64,000 nt of DNA from Mycobacterium sp. DL (GTDB lineage Bacteria > Actinomycetota > Actinomycetes > Mycobacteriales > Mycobacteriaceae), in assembly GCF_039729195.1 (NCBI RefSeq), contig NZ_CP155796.1, forward strand, positions 4,526,001 to 4,590,000, in the 5' to 3' direction. The notes under the pieces are model-generated. The model ran no database searches. It was not told where the DNA came from and worked only from the letters and a program-made list of their open reading frames with translations. Made by a program: the position numbers and the translations under genes. Below, one piece after another: positions 34,939-43,827 of the stretch (position 1 is the first letter of the stretch; every line of letters starts with the position of its first letter).

Positions 34939-36197
34939 CACAGAGATATGCCGCCGACTCCGAAAGTTCTTCTTCGCCGGCGGGGCAAGTCGACAGCTCC
35001 CCGGATGGGCTGAGTCGTGTCGGGCCAACGCGCGCTCAGTTTCGGCCAGACATCGAGGGCATGCGGGCGATCGCGGTCTTCCTGGTGATACTTTTTCACG
35101 CTTACCACCTGCCATTCACCGCCGGGTTTGTCGGGGTGGATGTGTTTTTCGTGATCTCTGGTTTCCTGATCACGAGCCTGCTTCTCAGAGAGCAGACGCG
35201 TGTAGGCCGAATCTCGCTGTCCGGTTTCTACGCCAGACGCACCAGGCGGATACTGCCAGCCTCCACTTTGGTGGTGCTCGTGACGTTGTTCGCCACCTAT
35301 CACTGGCTCGGGTTCATTGCCGGGAACAGTGTGGCCAACGATGCCAAGTGGACAGCGATTTTCGGGGCCAACCTCCATTTCGGTTGGGTCCGCACCGATT
35401 ACTTCGGAGCGCAGTCGCCGCCGTCGCCTCTGCAGCACATGTGGTCATTGGGCGTCGAGGAGCAGTTTTACGCCGTGTGGCCGGGTTTATTGTTGATTGT
35501 CGCTCTGCTCGCACGCGGTGCGCGTTATCGCAGGGTGTTGGCCGCGGCGGTTTCGGTGATCATCGCAGCCTCGCTGATCTGGTCCGTGGCCCAAACCTCG
35601 GTCAATCAAACATGGGCGTACTTCTCACCGTTGACCCGGGCGTGGGAGTTGGCGCTGGGGGCGCTCGTCGCGGTTTTGGCTCCGTCGATCGCGAGACTGA
35701 GACCTGCATGGGCCGCACAGGCTCTGGCTGTCCTTGGACTAGCCGGAATCTTCATCTCCGCAATAGTTTTCACTTCAGAAACTCGTTACCCGGGATACGC
35801 CGCCATTCTGCCGGTGGTCGGAAGTGCGGTGTTGATCGCCGCCGGATGCGCAAATCAGGAGACCTTCGTCGGACGGATCCTGTCGGCGCGACCGATGCAA
35901 TGGGTTGGGGCCCGGTCGTACTCGTTGTACCTGTGGCACTGGCCACTTCTGATCATCCCTGCGCAATATGCGGGCAGAGATCTGAGCGTGCTCGAGAACA
36001 CCGGCTTGGTGCTGGTCACCGTAGTGGCATCGGCAGCAACCTATCGGCTTGTCGAGAATCCGGTGCGGCGAGCCGGGATGTTCACCTCACGCACCGGAAT
36101 GACTCTGATTTTGGGGGCGATCCTAGTGGCAGTGACGATCCTGCTGGCGCAGTGGCAGCTCGCCTCCCACTACGGAACCTGGAACGTTTTCGTCTAA
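34935..36197 (+). CDS. Acyltransferase-3 (AT3) membrane O-acyltransferase
   Basis: A 420-residue membrane protein with about ten transmembrane helices and the AT3 signature: FRPDIEGMRAIAVFLVILFH (helix 1 with the key Arg and His), GVDVFFVISGFLITSLLL, PLQHMWSLGVEEQFYAVWP and SYSLYLWHWPLLI. These proteins bring acyl groups across the membrane to modify glycans. Many relatives carry a C-terminal SGNH domain; this one ends after its last helix, and an SGNH protein is encoded separately 15 bp downstream. The start at 34935 is the ATGA overlap with the glycosidase gene. Confidence 0.92.
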   Translation: MTQRYAADSESSSSPAGQVDSSPDGLSRVGPTRAQFRPDIEGMRAIAVFLVILFHAYHLPFTAGFVGVDVFFVISGFLITSLLLREQTRVGRISLSGFYARRTRRILPASTLVVLVTLFATYHWLGFIAGNSVANDAKWTAIFGANLHFGWVRTDYFGAQSPPSPLQHMWSLGVEEQFYAVWPGLLLIVALLARGARYRRVLAAAVSVIIAASLIWSVAQTSVNQTWAYFSPLTRAWELALGALVAVLAPSIARLRPAWAAQALAVLGLAGIFISAIVFTSETRYPGYAAILPVVGSAVLIAAGCANQETFVGRILSARPMQWVGARSYSLYLWHWPLLIIPAQYAGRDLSVLENTGLVLVTVVASAATYRLVENPVRRAGMFTSRTGMTLILGAILVAVTILLAQWQLASHYGTWNVFV

Positions 36198-36212
36198 ACC
36201 ATTGGAGATCTG

Positions 36213-37286
36213 ATGAATTCAACTAACGCACTGCCGCACCCGTCGAGGTCGGCGACCGGTCTGCGCAAGCCCACACACCGGCGGCGGACTCGATGGGTTG
36301 CTCCGGTGGCCTCGATCCTGACCATCGTCCTGACCTCATGCTCGACGTATGGCGGCACCGAGATTCCCTCGTATCAAGCGAATGAAGCGGTCGCTGGTTC
36401 TGAGGTTTCTGGTCTGGCCACGCAGAGTTACGCCACAACTGACGAAGTGATCGCTGCCGTGGCGGCAGCCCAGCAGACCCAGGAACTACCGAGTGCTGCT
36501 GCCCAACAACTGGCGACGCTGAGCCAAGGCCAGGTTCAAGACGGACCTGAGAATTGCTTCGATAGGCGCGAGATGAACGCCGTGACACCAGACGCCACGT
36601 TTGGCGAGTGCGCCTACGGTGACCCCGAGGGCACCAAACAGATGGTCATCTATGGCGATTCACGTGCGCCGATGTGGGCGGCCAGCCTGGAGCGGGTTGC
36701 GGCCGTCAGCGGGTGGCAGCTGCGTGTGTTTGCCAAAGGTGGCTGCCCTGCGGCCGATCTGTCCTTCGAGAACAACGAGACCAACGCACCTGATCCAGAT
36801 TGCGACGCATTTCGTTCGGCCGCTATCGAGGAAATCCGCAAGCTCCAACCGCAACTGGTGGTCACCGCGAGCCATGCCGGACACCGGCTGGCAAACGGTG
36901 AGATGCCGACAAACCTGCAATGGCAGGCCGGCTGGGAATCGACGTTTCAAAAGCTGGCTCAGCCCGGAAGTCAACTGGCGATTCTCGGGGCGATTCCCAA
37001 CTGGGACACAAACGGTGCGCAGTGCGTCGCCGCCCATGCACGCGACATACAGGCATGCAGCACCGAGCGGGCCAACGCAGTGTCACCGTACTTCGACGCT
37101 GAGCGCGAAGCGGCATCGGCGGCAGGTGTGCTCTACGTCGATACCGTGCCGTGGGTGTGCACCGAGAGGTGTCAGCCGGTCATTGCCGACACCATCGTCT
37201 ACTACAACCCCTATCACTTCACGAAGGGCTACGCGGATTACTTGTCCGGTGCGGTGGCCGACGCACTAAAACCCGTGATGGCGTAG
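36213..37286 (+). CDS. SGNH-domain lipoprotein, partner of the AT3 acyltransferase
   Basis: A 357-residue protein. Its leader ends in IVLTSC, an acceptable lipobox, so it is probably lipid-anchored outside the membrane. About 100 residues of linker precede the SGNH domain, which begins with MVIYGDSRAPMWAASL (GDS serine) and ends with YYNPYHFTKGYADYLSG (catalytic-type His). In AT3-linked SGNH domains the last block normally reads DxxH; here an Asn stands where the Asp is expected (NPYH), so either the acid is elsewhere or activity is altered. The layout AT3 then SGNH mirrors the fused OafB-type O-acetyltransferases, split into two genes. Confidence 0.82.
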   Translation: MNSTNALPHPSRSATGLRKPTHRRRTRWVAPVASILTIVLTSCSTYGGTEIPSYQANEAVAGSEVSGLATQSYATTDEVIAAVAAAQQTQELPSAAAQQLATLSQGQVQDGPENCFDRREMNAVTPDATFGECAYGDPEGTKQMVIYGDSRAPMWAASLERVAAVSGWQLRVFAKGGCPAADLSFENNETNAPDPDCDAFRSAAIEEIRKLQPQLVVTASHAGHRLANGEMPTNLQWQAGWESTFQKLAQPGSQLAILGAIPNWDTNGAQCVAAHARDIQACSTERANAVSPYFDAEREAASAAGVLYVDTVPWVCTERCQPVIADTIVYYNPYHFTKGYADYLSGAVADALKPVMA

Positions 37287-37323
37287 GAGGTCGCGCGATG
37301 TTCAGAAAGAATAGGGCCCGCCG

Positions 37324-38454
37324 ATGAAGATCGACGTCGTCCACCCCGGTGAGCTTGGTCGGTCGGAAATGATCAAGTGGCGGAGTATTCAGAAGGGGAC
37401 GCCGTCCCTGGCCAGCCCCTTCCTGTCCCCGGAGTTCACCGTCGCTGTGGGTCGTCTTCGCTCGAAAGCGCGCGTTGCGGTGCTCTCAGACGGCGCCGAA
37501 ATCGTCGGATTCTTCCCCTTCGAGCGACGCGGCCTTGGGCACGGCGTCCCGATCTGCTCAGGCCACAACGACTGCCAGGGCCTGGTGAGTCTGCCCGGTC
37601 TGGAGTGGGATCCTCAGGAACTGTTGCGCGCGTGCGGGCTGGCTGTCTGGGAATTCGACCATCTCGTGGACGGACAGATACCACTCGCGAAGTATCACAA
37701 GGTCCGCCTGCCATCTCCGATCATGGACCTGTCCGCGGGATTTGATCCTTTCGTTTCGCAACTACGCAGGCGCAAGTCCAAGTTCAAGGAACTGACACGC
37801 ACGCGCCGCAAGCTCGAGCGCGAGGTAGGCGAGTTGCGGTTCGTCTTCGATACCCATGATGCGGGTGCGTTACGCGTCGTAATGGCTTGGAAATCCGCCC
37901 AGTATCTGCGGTCGGGCTGGGCAGATCGGTTCGCCTCGCCATTCATGGTTGGCCTGCTCGAGTTGTTGCTCGAGACCCGTAGTGAGAGCTTTTCGGGCGT
38001 CATGTCCATGCTGTACGCCGGTGACGAACCAGTCGCCGGCCATTTCGGATTACGGTCAGACCGCGTGCTGGCCCTGTGGTTTCCGTCGTATGACACTCGC
38101 TTCCGAATCTATGGCCCCGGCCTGATCATGAATCTCGATCTGGCCCAGGGTGCTTGGGCCGCCGGGATGCAGGACGTAGATATGGGTCCGGGGGACGAAC
38201 CGTACAAGCAGTGGTTCCGCAGCCGGGACGGTGTTGTTGCTCGGGGACGCGTGGTGCGTCGATCGGCAGGGGGTGGGCTGCACTGGGTGAGGCAGGAATC
38301 GGCGGAGCGGGTACATCACGCGATCCTGCAGAGCCCGTCGTTGCATCGAGTCGCTCAGCGGGCGCGCGTGGCTTATGCGCGAGCAGATTCGGCACTGCGT
38401 CGTCGTGCAGCCACTGAAATAGTTGGTGATGAAATTGTCCGCCATGCCAATTGA
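37324..38454 (+). CDS. GNAT-type acyltransferase (BioF2/CelD-like)
   Basis: A 376-residue protein with the plan of the cellulose-biosynthesis CelD/BcsL group, a double-GNAT fold related to FemAB: IVGFFPFERRGLGHGVPICS in the first half; the basic patch FVSQLRRRKSKFKELTRTRRKL; then SMLYAGDEPVAGHFGLRSDRVLALWFPSYD and GLIMNLDLAQGAWAAGMQDVDMGPGDEPYKQWF in the second GNAT unit. Relatives cluster with exopolysaccharide genes and are thought to transfer acyl or aminoacyl groups to sugars. Reaction unproven. Confidence 0.78.
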   Translation: MKIDVVHPGELGRSEMIKWRSIQKGTPSLASPFLSPEFTVAVGRLRSKARVAVLSDGAEIVGFFPFERRGLGHGVPICSGHNDCQGLVSLPGLEWDPQELLRACGLAVWEFDHLVDGQIPLAKYHKVRLPSPIMDLSAGFDPFVSQLRRRKSKFKELTRTRRKLEREVGELRFVFDTHDAGALRVVMAWKSAQYLRSGWADRFASPFMVGLLELLLETRSESFSGVMSMLYAGDEPVAGHFGLRSDRVLALWFPSYDTRFRIYGPGLIMNLDLAQGAWAAGMQDVDMGPGDEPYKQWFRSRDGVVARGRVVRRSAGGGLHWVRQESAERVHHAILQSPSLHRVAQRARVAYARADSALRRRAATEIVGDEIVRHAN

Positions 38455-38502
38455 AACGCCGCTGGGTCTGGGGCGGTACCTCCTACGCCCACCGATTTCT
38501 GG

Positions 38503-39174
38503 ATGTCCATGATGCGTGTGCGGGAGGGCGTCGAACTACTTCGCTCTAGCAGCGGCCGCCGTTGGGCGTGGCGGACCGCACTGCAGCGGCTCTACTCGCG
38601 TCGCACGGCGGTCGGCATCAGCCGCGACTTGACGGTGCCGCACCCAACAATTTCGGCGAAGATCCCCTTAGAGGTGCGGCAGCTTCGACCCGACGATGAC
38701 CTGTCGATCGTCTCTGAAGTCTCTGAACTCGGGTCCCGCCTAGCGCAACAACGGGCTGACCAACGCTGGTTTCTCGAATCCAGCCTTCCTCCTCCGTGGG
38801 TGGCCGTCGATCCCGACGGGAGGGTGTGCATGATCACCTGGATGCTCAGTGCTCGGGACAACGCATCTGTGAAGGCAACGTTGGGACCGCTATTGCCGAC
38901 GCTCGAACCCCACGAAGTCGCGATAGAAGGCGCTTTCACCGCCGAAACGCATCGAGGGCTGGGAATTCTGCCAGACGTGGCGACCCGACTTATGGAGCGG
39001 GCCAGAGAATCCGACGGTGCGCGGCGCGGTGTTGCATTCATCGCGGAATGGAATGCCGCATCCCTGAAGGCCGGCGAGAAGGCCGGGTGGGTTCCCTTCG
39101 CGCAGCGAGAAGAGCGGTGGCTGCTCTTTCGCCGTCGCATCCGGTTTCTCCCCCTGAACGCCGAGTTGAAATAG
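38503..39174 (+). CDS. GNAT-family N-acetyltransferase-like protein
   Basis: A 223-residue protein. The GNAT core is in the second half: VAIEGAFTAETHRGLGILPDVATRLMERA carries the acetyl-CoA-binding RGLGI turn, followed by GVAFIAEWNAASLKAGEKAGW, the usual N-A-S-KAGEK-GW end of the fold. The N-terminal 60 residues are basic with a possible amphipathic helix. Presumed to acetylate an amino sugar or an aminoacyl group of the glycan; the substrate is unknown. Its stop is directly followed by the next gene's ATG. Confidence 0.78.
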   Translation: MSMMRVREGVELLRSSSGRRWAWRTALQRLYSRRTAVGISRDLTVPHPTISAKIPLEVRQLRPDDDLSIVSEVSELGSRLAQQRADQRWFLESSLPPPWVAVDPDGRVCMITWMLSARDNASVKATLGPLLPTLEPHEVAIEGAFTAETHRGLGILPDVATRLMERARESDGARRGVAFIAEWNAASLKAGEKAGWVPFAQREERWLLFRRRIRFLPLNAELK

Positions 39175-40338
39175 ATGAACGAGTCAACTCCACCAGCGGG
39201 GACCACGCCTCGAAAGCTCCGCGGACGGCATGCGCCGTCGGGTCGTGCCGTTCCGGCACGCGCCGTTCGTGGATTCGGCAATCGGGACCCTGGCACGATC
39301 TGGGCCGACACAAAGGTGTGCCTGCTCGACTCGGGTACGTCAGCGTTGGCCCTGGCCATACGGCACTGCCTCATCGAAGTCCCTCCGGGGGCAACAAGGC
39401 GGGTTGCTTTGCCGGCCTACGCATGTCCGAGTCTGGTGGCCGCAACTCTGTGGGCTGGCGCGAAGCCTCTCTACTACGACCTGGACGGCGATCTCGCTCC
39501 GGATAGGGATGGCTTCGCCGAGTGCCTCGCCGACGAAGGCACCGCCATCGTGCACGTGGACATGTTCGGCGCCGATTGCTACCCCCCTGATCACCCGCGC
39601 GTGATTCACGACCTTGCGCAGAGTTTTGCACCTTATAAGCGAGATTGGCTGCCTACCGCACGCTACACAGTTGTTAGCACCGGTCGGGCAAAGCCAGTGT
39701 CGCTATTGAGAGGAGGCGCGCTGCTCACCAGGGCGGGGATTGTCGATGCATCCTTCGCCGCCGAAGCGGCGACGTCGAAGGTGGAATTCGCGTTGCGAGC
39801 AGCACTGTATGGTCTTTCGATGCGGCCCGCTGTTCTCGGCCCGCTATCCTCCATTCCTCAGCTCAACGTCGGTAGAACAGAATTCAGTCCGCTTGACGAT
39901 GTCCGCCGAATGCCTGTCGCCTGGACGGGCGTCTTTGCCGCAGCGGTGAACCAAGCCCGTGGAAGGTTCGATACCTGGCGAGACGAAACGAACAGTATGC
40001 TGGAACTCGCACAACAGGCGGGCATGGACATTCCGGATGCCGTTTCGCGAGAGGCTAATCGACTCCCACTGTGGCGAATCCCTGTGCTGTGTCCCTCGCC
40101 GGATGCTGCAGCGCACCTGGCTTCGCAGGCGTGGCACCTCGGAGTTTCCCGACTCTACGGGCAGGCGCTGCCCGTGATCATGGGCGAAGCACCCGAGGAT
40201 GCTGCCCTGCAGTGGCCGGGCGCATCTTGGATTGCCGAGAGGCTGGTCACGCTGCCGGCACACGGACGGTTGAATAAGCGCGAGCGCGTCGAATTGTGCG
40301 CGCTACTGCGGGCCCACTGTGGGGAGGTTGTGAGGTGA
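39175..40338 (+). CDS. DegT/DnrJ/EryC1-like PLP-dependent protein (divergent)
   Basis: A 387-residue fold-type I PLP protein. CLLDSGTSALALAIRHCL is the cofactor phosphate region; RVALPAYACPSLVAATLWAGAKPLYYDLD is the typical DegT strand-helix; VIHDLAQSF aligns with the EDAAQ motif and keeps the Asp; the expected internal aldimine Lys is in STGRAKPVSLLRGGALL. The motifs are looser than in ordinary sugar aminotransferases, so it may be an aminotransferase with an unusual substrate or a derived non-catalytic member. Sugar aminotransferases fit the neighbouring acetyltransferase genes. Confidence 0.72.
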   Translation: MNESTPPAGTTPRKLRGRHAPSGRAVPARAVRGFGNRDPGTIWADTKVCLLDSGTSALALAIRHCLIEVPPGATRRVALPAYACPSLVAATLWAGAKPLYYDLDGDLAPDRDGFAECLADEGTAIVHVDMFGADCYPPDHPRVIHDLAQSFAPYKRDWLPTARYTVVSTGRAKPVSLLRGGALLTRAGIVDASFAAEAATSKVEFALRAALYGLSMRPAVLGPLSSIPQLNVGRTEFSPLDDVRRMPVAWTGVFAAAVNQARGRFDTWRDETNSMLELAQQAGMDIPDAVSREANRLPLWRIPVLCPSPDAAAHLASQAWHLGVSRLYGQALPVIMGEAPEDAALQWPGASWIAERLVTLPAHGRLNKRERVELCALLRAHCGEVVR

Positions 40339-40496
40339 GCAGCATGAACCTTGTCGGCTGCTGTCAATTCCCATGTGATCGAACAAAAGTCGAAAGCGAG
40401 CAAATGAAGATTAGGAAGTACTGGCGGGCCCTCCTGATGAGAGGCCCTGCTGCAGAGATGAGTTGGATTATTGGAGAGGGCTACGATGTCTGCTAG
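40335..40496 (+). CDS. Possible 53-aa coupled ORF
   Basis: A GTG at 40335 overlaps the preceding stop by GTGA and opens a 53-codon frame starting VSSMNLVGCCQFPCDRTKVE and ending GEGYDVC. It overlaps the start of the methyltransferase at 40486 by 11 bases. It contains three cysteines but no recognised family, and its AT content is higher than its neighbours. It could simply be a spacer left by a lost gene. Confidence 0.3.
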   Translation: MSSMNLVGCCQFPCDRTKVESEQMKIRKYWRALLMRGPAAEMSWIIGEGYDVC

Positions 40497-41289
40497 CAGA
40501 GCCACGGCTGACCGCCGTATTCAACTCATGGCCGGTGAAGATGAAGCGGTCCTTCGGCAATCTGTCGGCCCGCTGCGCCGATACGCCCGAGCGCAGTTTC
40601 TGCAAACCGAGGAGGAGTGGGTCACTCGCGGCGAGGTTCTCAGTAGGTCCTTGGCGAATCTGGTTGACGAGTTCAGCCCTCGCGGCGCGACCTCGGGAAT
40701 CGAGATCGGTTGCCAGCGTGGTGCATTAACGGATCGGATGGGCCAGCTGACCCGCGTGCCGATATGGTCCGGCATCGATCCGAAGTTGCCCGGGGAACTG
40801 GTGACCGAACACGGTTGTGTACTACAACCCGCACGGGCCAGCCAACTCGAATTTCCCGAGCGAACATTCGACGTCGCATTGTTCGCGAATGTATTCGAAC
40901 ACATTCCGCCAGCCGAGCGAGATGTCAGCCTTGGCGGAATCTTTCGGATTCTCAAACCGGGAGGCGTGGTCGTTGGGCAGATACCGAACCCCTACTTCCT
41001 GATCGAGTCTCACAGTCGACTACCGCTCATGGGCTGGTTGCCGACAAAATGGCAGCATCGATACTGGAAGATGGCGCCGGTCCATTGGGACCACGACTTC
41101 TACGTCGTCACGATGAAGCATGTCAAACAGTCGGCTGAGCGTGCAGGCTTTGAAGTGAGCCATGTCCGAAACTTCAACTATCCCCATGAAGTGATCCCAC
41201 GAAAGGTCAGGTGGGTGGCGCGACTGTTGGAACGACCAATGCGCTATATGCCGTGGTCATGGCAGTTCATCCTTCGTCGGCCCGTCTAA
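40486..41289 (+). CDS. Class I SAM-dependent methyltransferase
   Basis: A 267-residue protein. GIEIGCQRGALTDRM is the glycine-rich SAM-binding motif I, WSGIDPKLPGEL follows, FDVALFANVFEHIPPAERD is motif II with the acidic and FEHI residues, and IFRILKPGGVVVGQIPNP is motif III. The C-terminal part has an unusual aromatic stretch, WLPTKWQHRYWKMAPVHW. GGAGAGG 7 bp upstream supports ATG 40486. Last + strand gene of the operon; it probably methylates the glycan or its lipid-linked precursor. A decayed, oppositely oriented relative lies at 43101-43503. Confidence 0.88.
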   Translation: MSASRATADRRIQLMAGEDEAVLRQSVGPLRRYARAQFLQTEEEWVTRGEVLSRSLANLVDEFSPRGATSGIEIGCQRGALTDRMGQLTRVPIWSGIDPKLPGELVTEHGCVLQPARASQLEFPERTFDVALFANVFEHIPPAERDVSLGGIFRILKPGGVVVGQIPNPYFLIESHSRLPLMGWLPTKWQHRYWKMAPVHWDHDFYVVTMKHVKQSAERAGFEVSHVRNFNYPHEVIPRKVRWVARLLERPMRYMPWSWQFILRRPV

Positions 41290-41539
41290 GCGGCGAGGGC
41301 AAAGCCCGCTTCGGTTACGTTGCAGCGCTCCGCCGTGCCGGTGGTCACAGGCGATAAAGCGCGTCACCGCCGTCCCGGTCGAGGTCGAGTCCTACCGGGG
41401 TCACTGGTCGGGTTCGCCAGATCAAGTTGGCAAGCGTGCAGTAGACCAGACCCGAGCGATTCGACGGTCACGTTCATCCAGTGTGCGCTGCAAACAGCGA
41501 GCCGTGGCAGGAAACGTTCGACTTGACTGCTAACGCCCG

Positions 41540-42859
41540 CTAGGGTTGCTGTGCAGAGCAATTCGACGGCGCAGGGAGACCCGCAAAGCGGTCGTCCATC
41601 CAACCCATCACGATGTCGCTTGCCTTCCAGAGAATTCCACGGTGGTCGACATCGGGGATGTCTAGGTACTCTATTCTTCCACCGATTGCGCAGCTGTCGG
41701 TGACTGCTGCCTGGACCCATTCAGACAAGACAAGCGAATCGGCCCTGCCGGTGATGACCAGCATGGGCTTCTCGAGTGGTCGTTGTGGCAGGGCTGCTTT
41801 GCGCAGTGAATTCCGCAGCGTGTCGGCATCTTGCGTTGTCGCTGGCTTCATTTCGTCGGCTTGGCGTGTGCGAGCGATGGCCTCTTGCCAGCGATACGGT
41901 GTCACCGGCGTCTTCTCAGTATCGTTGGTGTTGATCTCGCAATGGCTCAACCAACTCAAGTCATTCCCTTCTGACCCATGCAGGAACGCATGCTTGTCCA
42001 AATCTGGTGTGAAGCGCGAAACGCCCACGACGAGTAGCGGATATGTTGCTCGTTGCTCGTCGCTCATCGAGCGCGACCAAGCCAGATCGGCCACGCCGGT
42101 CACATTAGCCGCGGGTGCCAGTGCGACACTTCCCTGTAGCTCGAGGTCGTCGGCATAAAAACTGTCCAATTCATTGGCGGCCCAAACCGCCTGTCCGCCT
42201 TGGGAGTAACCAAGGGCTACCCAGCGACTGGATACGCTTGGCGAGATTTCGCGAAGGGCACGGACCGCGTCGATGGTGTTGAACGCCGCGGTCCGTGGTT
42301 CCAGATAAGGATGTGTCCCGCTCGGGCCCAGTCCCTCGTAGTCAGTCAGCGCCACTGCAAAACGGTTGGCGAGCAACGATCCCACCACTGGTCCGTACCC
42401 CATGAGGTCCGGTTGTTGAGACGGGCCGCAATTGTTGCCGATACCAGTTGTTCCATGGGCAAGTGAGACGACCGGCCAACCCTCCGCAGGGGCGACCCCC
42501 CGGGGGATGAAGAATGCGCCGGACACCTCGCGTATCCCGCCGTCCACCCCAGATACCGAGGTGTACACGGCTCTCCATGCCTCACCGAGGACGGCGTCCT
42601 TGTCCTCGAGCGGCACGTCGCCGTAGGTCTCTCGGTGAACCACAAGTCCCCTGCTGGCCCACACGTCACCGGCTATCCCGGGGATCGACGTAATAATCGG
42701 ATCCGCCGACGGCGACGATGGCAACTTCGGGCCGCTGTCCGTGACTGTGGCAAGACTCACCAGGAGCAATCCGACAAGGGCAAGTGGCCACAACGACTTG
42801 GCGTAGCGGATCAGGGTGGCGCGGACCTCTGGCTCGCGACTGGGCCGGCGGGGACGCAT
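41540..42859 (-). CDS. Secretory lipase-family alpha/beta hydrolase
   Basis: A 439-residue secreted or anchored hydrolase. The leader IRYAKSLWPLALVGLLLVSLA is followed by a Ser/Pro-rich stretch. The nucleophile elbow is ALGYSQGGQAVW, preceded by VVSLAHGTTGIGNNC; the acid is likely Asp in VITGRADSLVLSEW and the His is in IPDVDHRGILWK. The plan fits the LIP secretory lipase family found in many mycobacteria. It is convergent with the methyltransferase and separated from it by 250 bp with no recognisable gene. Substrates could be acyl glycerols or acylated cell-envelope material. Its C-terminal coding part is duplicated at 43620. Confidence 0.87.
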   Translation of the reverse strand: MRPRRPSREPEVRATLIRYAKSLWPLALVGLLLVSLATVTDSGPKLPSSPSADPIITSIPGIAGDVWASRGLVVHRETYGDVPLEDKDAVLGEAWRAVYTSVSGVDGGIREVSGAFFIPRGVAPAEGWPVVSLAHGTTGIGNNCGPSQQPDLMGYGPVVGSLLANRFAVALTDYEGLGPSGTHPYLEPRTAAFNTIDAVRALREISPSVSSRWVALGYSQGGQAVWAANELDSFYADDLELQGSVALAPAANVTGVADLAWSRSMSDEQRATYPLLVVGVSRFTPDLDKHAFLHGSEGNDLSWLSHCEINTNDTEKTPVTPYRWQEAIARTRQADEMKPATTQDADTLRNSLRKAALPQRPLEKPMLVITGRADSLVLSEWVQAAVTDSCAIGGRIEYLDIPDVDHRGILWKASDIVMGWMDDRFAGLPAPSNCSAQQP

Positions 42860-43100
42860 TCATCCACCGCCGCTGCACGGAATGCCGGCGCGCCGGGGCA
42901 CACCGCTGCCTCCGCCAAGCAAGTCGACACCTGCGCTCACATGGCTATTCAAACATGTAGCTATTGCGCGTCTATCCTTCCGGACTCGCTTGTCAAGGCA
43001 GGACACCCGCACCACACGGCCACAAGGTCCGGCGGTGACCGACTGAACTGGTGGTGCGTGGCTCGCTGACGAGATGCTTTGGGCGCTGGTCGGCGAGTTC

Positions 43101-43503
43101 CGGCCGGACGCTGTAGTACAAATTGCCAAGACCACGGCAGATGACGCATCGGTCGTTTCAACAGTCGTGCGGCCCTCCCGCGCATTGTGGGGGATGGCGT
43201 CGGCTGGAGAGTTGAAGTTCCGCACGTGGTGCAGGGTGAAACCGGCGCGTCCGGCGGACTCTTTGAGGTGCTTCGTCGTAACCACGTAGAAGTCATGTTC
43301 CCAGTGGACGGGGGCGAGCTTCCAGTACCGATGCTGCCACTTCGTCGGCAAACAGCCCACGAACGGGAGACGACGGCGAGACTCGATCACGAATTAGGGG
43401 TTGGGCGACGGACGACGCCACCCGGATTCAAGATACGGAACATCTCCTGCAGGCTGCTGTCGCGCTCGTCCGGCGGGATGTACTCGAAGACGTTGGCGAA
43501 CAT
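43101..43503 (-). pseudogene. Decayed inverted copy of the methyltransferase gene
   Basis: Three minus-strand frames together rebuild the second half of the methyltransferase at 40486: MFANVFEYIPPDERD...FRILNPGGVV, then LPTKWQHRYWKLAPVHWEHD...HVRNFNSP, then RAARLLKRPMRHLPWSWQFV. Two frameshifts (near 43400 and 43190) and a TAC-to-TAA nonsense change at about 43394-43396 break it. The N-terminal half, including the SAM motif, is absent. It is similar enough to be a paralogue that decayed after duplication or arrival. Confidence 0.87.
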
Positions 43504-43619
43504 CGATGGCTGTGGAGTAGTCGAAGGCACCGATAACGTCTGTGGTTCGCGCCTCCTCGCTGACGTCATCATCGATTGTGTCAGCGATGGTCGTCCGCGC
43601 GTCATCCGCGTTGTGGTTC

Positions 43620-43751
43620 GCGGTATCTCAGAGCTGCGCACTCGGCGGCAGGGTCGACTACCTCGAGGTGCCAGGCGCTGACCATCGTCACATTCTGTGG
43701 AAACGAAGTCACGTGGTGATGTGTTGGCTTGTGGATCCTTTCGCGGGGGCT
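43620..43751 (+). pseudogene. Inverted fragment of the lipase gene
   Basis: The + strand reads SCALGGRVDYLEVPGADHRH and continues ILWKRSHVVMCWLVDPFAG, clearly matching the C-terminal catalytic-His region of the lipase (SCAIGGRIEYLDIPDVDHRG). Only about 44 codons are preserved; the rest of the gene is missing. It points away from the methyltransferase fragment, so two truncated ends meet in the roughly 115 bp between them. Confidence 0.85.
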
Positions 43752-43827
43752 GGAGGCACCCACGACCTGATCGGTCGGGCAATGACTTTCATAGATGTCT
43801 TTCATTGACCGGCCGAAAAATGACCCG

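Noticed and set aside
41290..41539. Possible gene or regulatory RNA between the methyltransferase and lipase genes
   Set aside because: Only short frames without features; I see no convincing hairpin or homology.
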